Source: DASSUC01 sp035650075
GTDB lineage: Bacteria; Actinomycetota; Actinomycetes; Mycobacteriales; Micromonosporaceae
Direction: 5' to 3'
Length of the DNA: 64,000 nucleotides
Assembly (NCBI GenBank): GCA_035650075.1
Contig: DASRII010000319.1
Location: 7,471-71,470, forward strand
Positions within the stretch are counted from its first letter, which is position 1. The number at the start of each line of letters is the position of its first letter. This document shows positions 62,374 to 64,000 of this stretch, in pieces. The position numbers were made by a program, and so were the translations under genes. The notes below the pieces were generated by a model that saw nothing but the letters and a program-made list of their open reading frames with translations, was not told the origin of the DNA and did no database searches.

Positions 62374-63330
62374 GTGGGTCGCTACGTCCTGCGCCGGCTG
62401 CTCGAGTCGGCGGTCACGCTCGTACTCGTGACGATCGTGGTGTTCATCGGCATCCGGGCGCTCCCCGGCGATCCCGCCCGCGCGCTGGGCGGTGAGGAGA
62501 GCGACCCGGCCACGATCGCGGCGATCCGGCACGAGTACGGGCTGGACCAACCGGTCCCGGTGCAGTACGCCCGGTACGTCGGCAAGGCGATGCAGGGTGA
62601 CCTCGGCGAGTCTGCCCGTACCGGGCTGCCGGTCGCCGCCACGATCGGCCACGCGCTGCCGGTCACCCTGCAACTGGCCCTGTTCGCCATGGCCATCGCG
62701 ATATTCATCGGCATCTCTGCCGGAGTGGTCGCGGCGGTGCGCCGGCGGACCGCGGCCGAGTGGGCGGCCAACAGCGTGGCGCTGATCGGACTGTCCGTAC
62801 CGAACTTCTGGTTCGGTCTGATGGCGGTGCTGGTGTTCGCGATCGCGTACCCGATCCTGCCCGCGTCGGGCTTCGTGAGCGTCTTCGACGATCCCGTGGA
62901 GAGCTTCCGGCACCTGCTGATGCCGGCGGTCGTACTCGGTACCGGCCTCGCCGCCATCATCATGCGGCAGACCCGGTCGGCGATGCTCGAAGCGCTCAAC
63001 GCCGACTACGTGCGCACGGCTCGGGCCAAGGGACTCGGTGGGGGCCAGGTCGTACTCGGGCACGCCCTGCGCAACAGCCTGATCGTGGTGACCACGATCG
63101 TGGGACTGCAGCTGGGTGCGCTCATCTCGGGAGCCGTGGTGACCGAACAGATCTTCGTGTTGCCCGGCTTCGGCAAGCTCACCATCGACGCGGTGTTCAC
63201 CCGGGACTACCCGATGATCCAGGGCGTGGTCCTGGTGACCGCGACCGCGTACATCGGCATCAACCTGTTGGTGGACCTGCTGTACTCGGTGATCGACCCA
63301 CGCATCCGGGTGGGGGGTTTGAAGCTGTGA
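62374..63330 (+). CDS. ABC transporter permease (DppB/OppB type)
   Basis: 318 residues from GTG 62374, preceded by AAAGGAGG (62361-62368), the best ribosome-binding site in the window. Six hydrophobic segments; N-terminal RYVLRRLLESAVTLVLVTIVVF and the EAA loop EALNADYVRTARAKGLGGGQVVLGHALRN are diagnostic for the dipeptide/oligopeptide permease family. The C-terminus overlaps the next permease start (GTGA). Confidence 0.95.
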   Translation: MGRYVLRRLLESAVTLVLVTIVVFIGIRALPGDPARALGGEESDPATIAAIRHEYGLDQPVPVQYARYVGKAMQGDLGESARTGLPVAATIGHALPVTLQLALFAMAIAIFIGISAGVVAAVRRRTAAEWAANSVALIGLSVPNFWFGLMAVLVFAIAYPILPASGFVSVFDDPVESFRHLLMPAVVLGTGLAAIIMRQTRSAMLEALNADYVRTARAKGLGGGQVVLGHALRNSLIVVTTIVGLQLGALISGAVVTEQIFVLPGFGKLTIDAVFTRDYPMIQGVVLVTATAYIGINLLVDLLYSVIDPRIRVGGLKL

Positions 63331-64000
63331 CCACTGTGGAGCTTGTCGACGCGGCGCTACCCACGGCGGCACCGGTCGGCAGCCGTCGCCGGGCCTGGCG
63401 CCGGGTGCTGCGCAACCCGCTCGCGGTCATGGGTCTCTTCGTGGTCGCGGTGTCGGTGCTCGCCGCGCTGCTGGCCAACGTGGTGGCGCCAACCCCGTAC
63501 GACCACACCGATTTCTCCGCCTTCCTGCAGCCACCGTCGCCGGCGCACTGGTTCGGCACCGACCAGCTCGGCCGGGACCAGTTCTCGAGAGTCCTCTTTG
63601 GACTGCGCGCCTCGGTGATCGTGGGCGCGATGTCGGTCGCGCTGTCTCTGGCGATCGGCGTACCGCTCGGTCTGCTCGCCGGCTTCTACGGCTGGCTCGA
63701 CCCGTTGGTGTCCCGGCTCGCCGACACCATGCTCGCCTTCCCGTTCCTCGTCCTCGCGGTCGGCCTCGCAGTCATCCTGGGCCCGTCGCTGACGACCGCG
63801 ATCGTCGCGATCGGCGTGGCGCAGATCCCGGCCGTCATCCGGGTCACCCGCGGCGAGACACTGCGGCTGCGCGCCATGGACTACGTCGCCGCCGCAGTCG
63901 CCGACGGCGCCAGCGACGCGGTCGTGCTCGGCCGGCACATCCTGCCCAACGCCATCAACGCGCTCATCGTCCAGGCCACCGTCGCGGTCCCGGCCGCGAT
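63327..64000 (+). CDS. ABC transporter permease (DppC/OppC type), partial
   Basis: Starts GTG 63327 in the previous stop and runs off the right edge after about 224 codons. N-terminal RRRAWRRVLRNPLAVMGLFV, periplasmic HWFGTDQLGRDQFSRVLFGLR and EAA-type loop RGETLRLRAMDYVAAAVADG identify the DppC-type partner. ATP-binding subunits are expected beyond the window. Confidence 0.93.
   Translation, partial: MTTVELVDAALPTAAPVGSRRRAWRRVLRNPLAVMGLFVVAVSVLAALLANVVAPTPYDHTDFSAFLQPPSPAHWFGTDQLGRDQFSRVLFGLRASVIVGAMSVALSLAIGVPLGLLAGFYGWLDPLVSRLADTMLAFPFLVLAVGLAVILGPSLTTAIVAIGVAQIPAVIRVTRGETLRLRAMDYVAAAVADGASDAVVLGRHILPNAINALIVQATVAVPAA

Overview
The window is very GC-rich, and its genes use G- or C-ending codons almost everywhere. 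Many starts are GTG, and neighbouring genes often share a 4-bp ATGA or GTGA overlap. Marker genes (a CoaE-GrpB fusion, a four-repeat ribosomal protein S1 with an alanine-rich tail, UvrB, TypA, HrpA), an EspC/YbaB/WXG-type secretion cassette and a PucR-controlled purine locus all point to a filamentous actinobacterium. Micromonosporaceae is my best guess. No rRNA, tRNA, insertion sequence or CRISPR array was seen, and the backbone looks chromosomal.

Layout: 1-7028 carries the end of an ArsR regulator with an ArsN1-like acetyltransferase, an SPFH membrane protein, a methyltransferase, rpsA, a small membrane protein, coaE and a duplicated-domain lipoprotein. uvrB follows (7330-9438). At 9516-14524 lies a compact five-gene cluster matching the uncharacterised STM4015-4014-4013-4012-4011 set: a leucine-rich-repeat-like protein, an ATP-grasp protein, a phosphatase/sulfatase-fold hydrolase and two radical SAM enzymes. 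A convergent three-gene operon with a DUF6745-like protein follows. At 16180-16304 a likely yybP-ykoY manganese riboswitch precedes a terC gene, which begins a five-gene + strand stretch ending at 20083. PhoX, TypA and a lytic transglycosylase come next. From 25280 to 28421 a type VII secretion-like cassette encodes a proline-repeat toxin with a CdiA-type nuclease tip and its probable immunity protein. Peptidases, cell-wall enzymes, a flotillin-like protein, Mug and HrpA fill 28563-38487.

The region 38484-44688 holds what I consider the most interesting system. A TPR-CHAT protease gene and a membrane PASTA protein gene read rightward. Divergently, from the same intergenic region, read a cytoplasmic subtilase, an ECF-type sigma factor and a 143-residue partner. 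This resembles the logic of protease-released sigma factors such as CHAT-Csx30-RpoE, but without CRISPR.

From 45113 to 60582 a PucR regulator and divergent operons encode almost the full route from guanine-type bases and xanthine through urate, allantoin and allantoate to ureidoglycolate, with malate synthase present to use glyoxylate. A secreted heme peroxidase sits inside this locus. The window ends in a dipeptide/nickel-type ABC importer, cut at the right edge.

Three DNA-level patterns cut across genes. Long-stem hairpins (620-678, 3970-4021, 43565-43627) share a GATC(A/T)AGG-like foot, and a different hairpin lies at 58132-58190. A TGTGGAC / GTCCACA motif recurs in coding DNA and is accompanied by otherwise rare codons. 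GTAC also appears common at codon junctions. All coordinates were derived by reading and translation only; no database search was possible.
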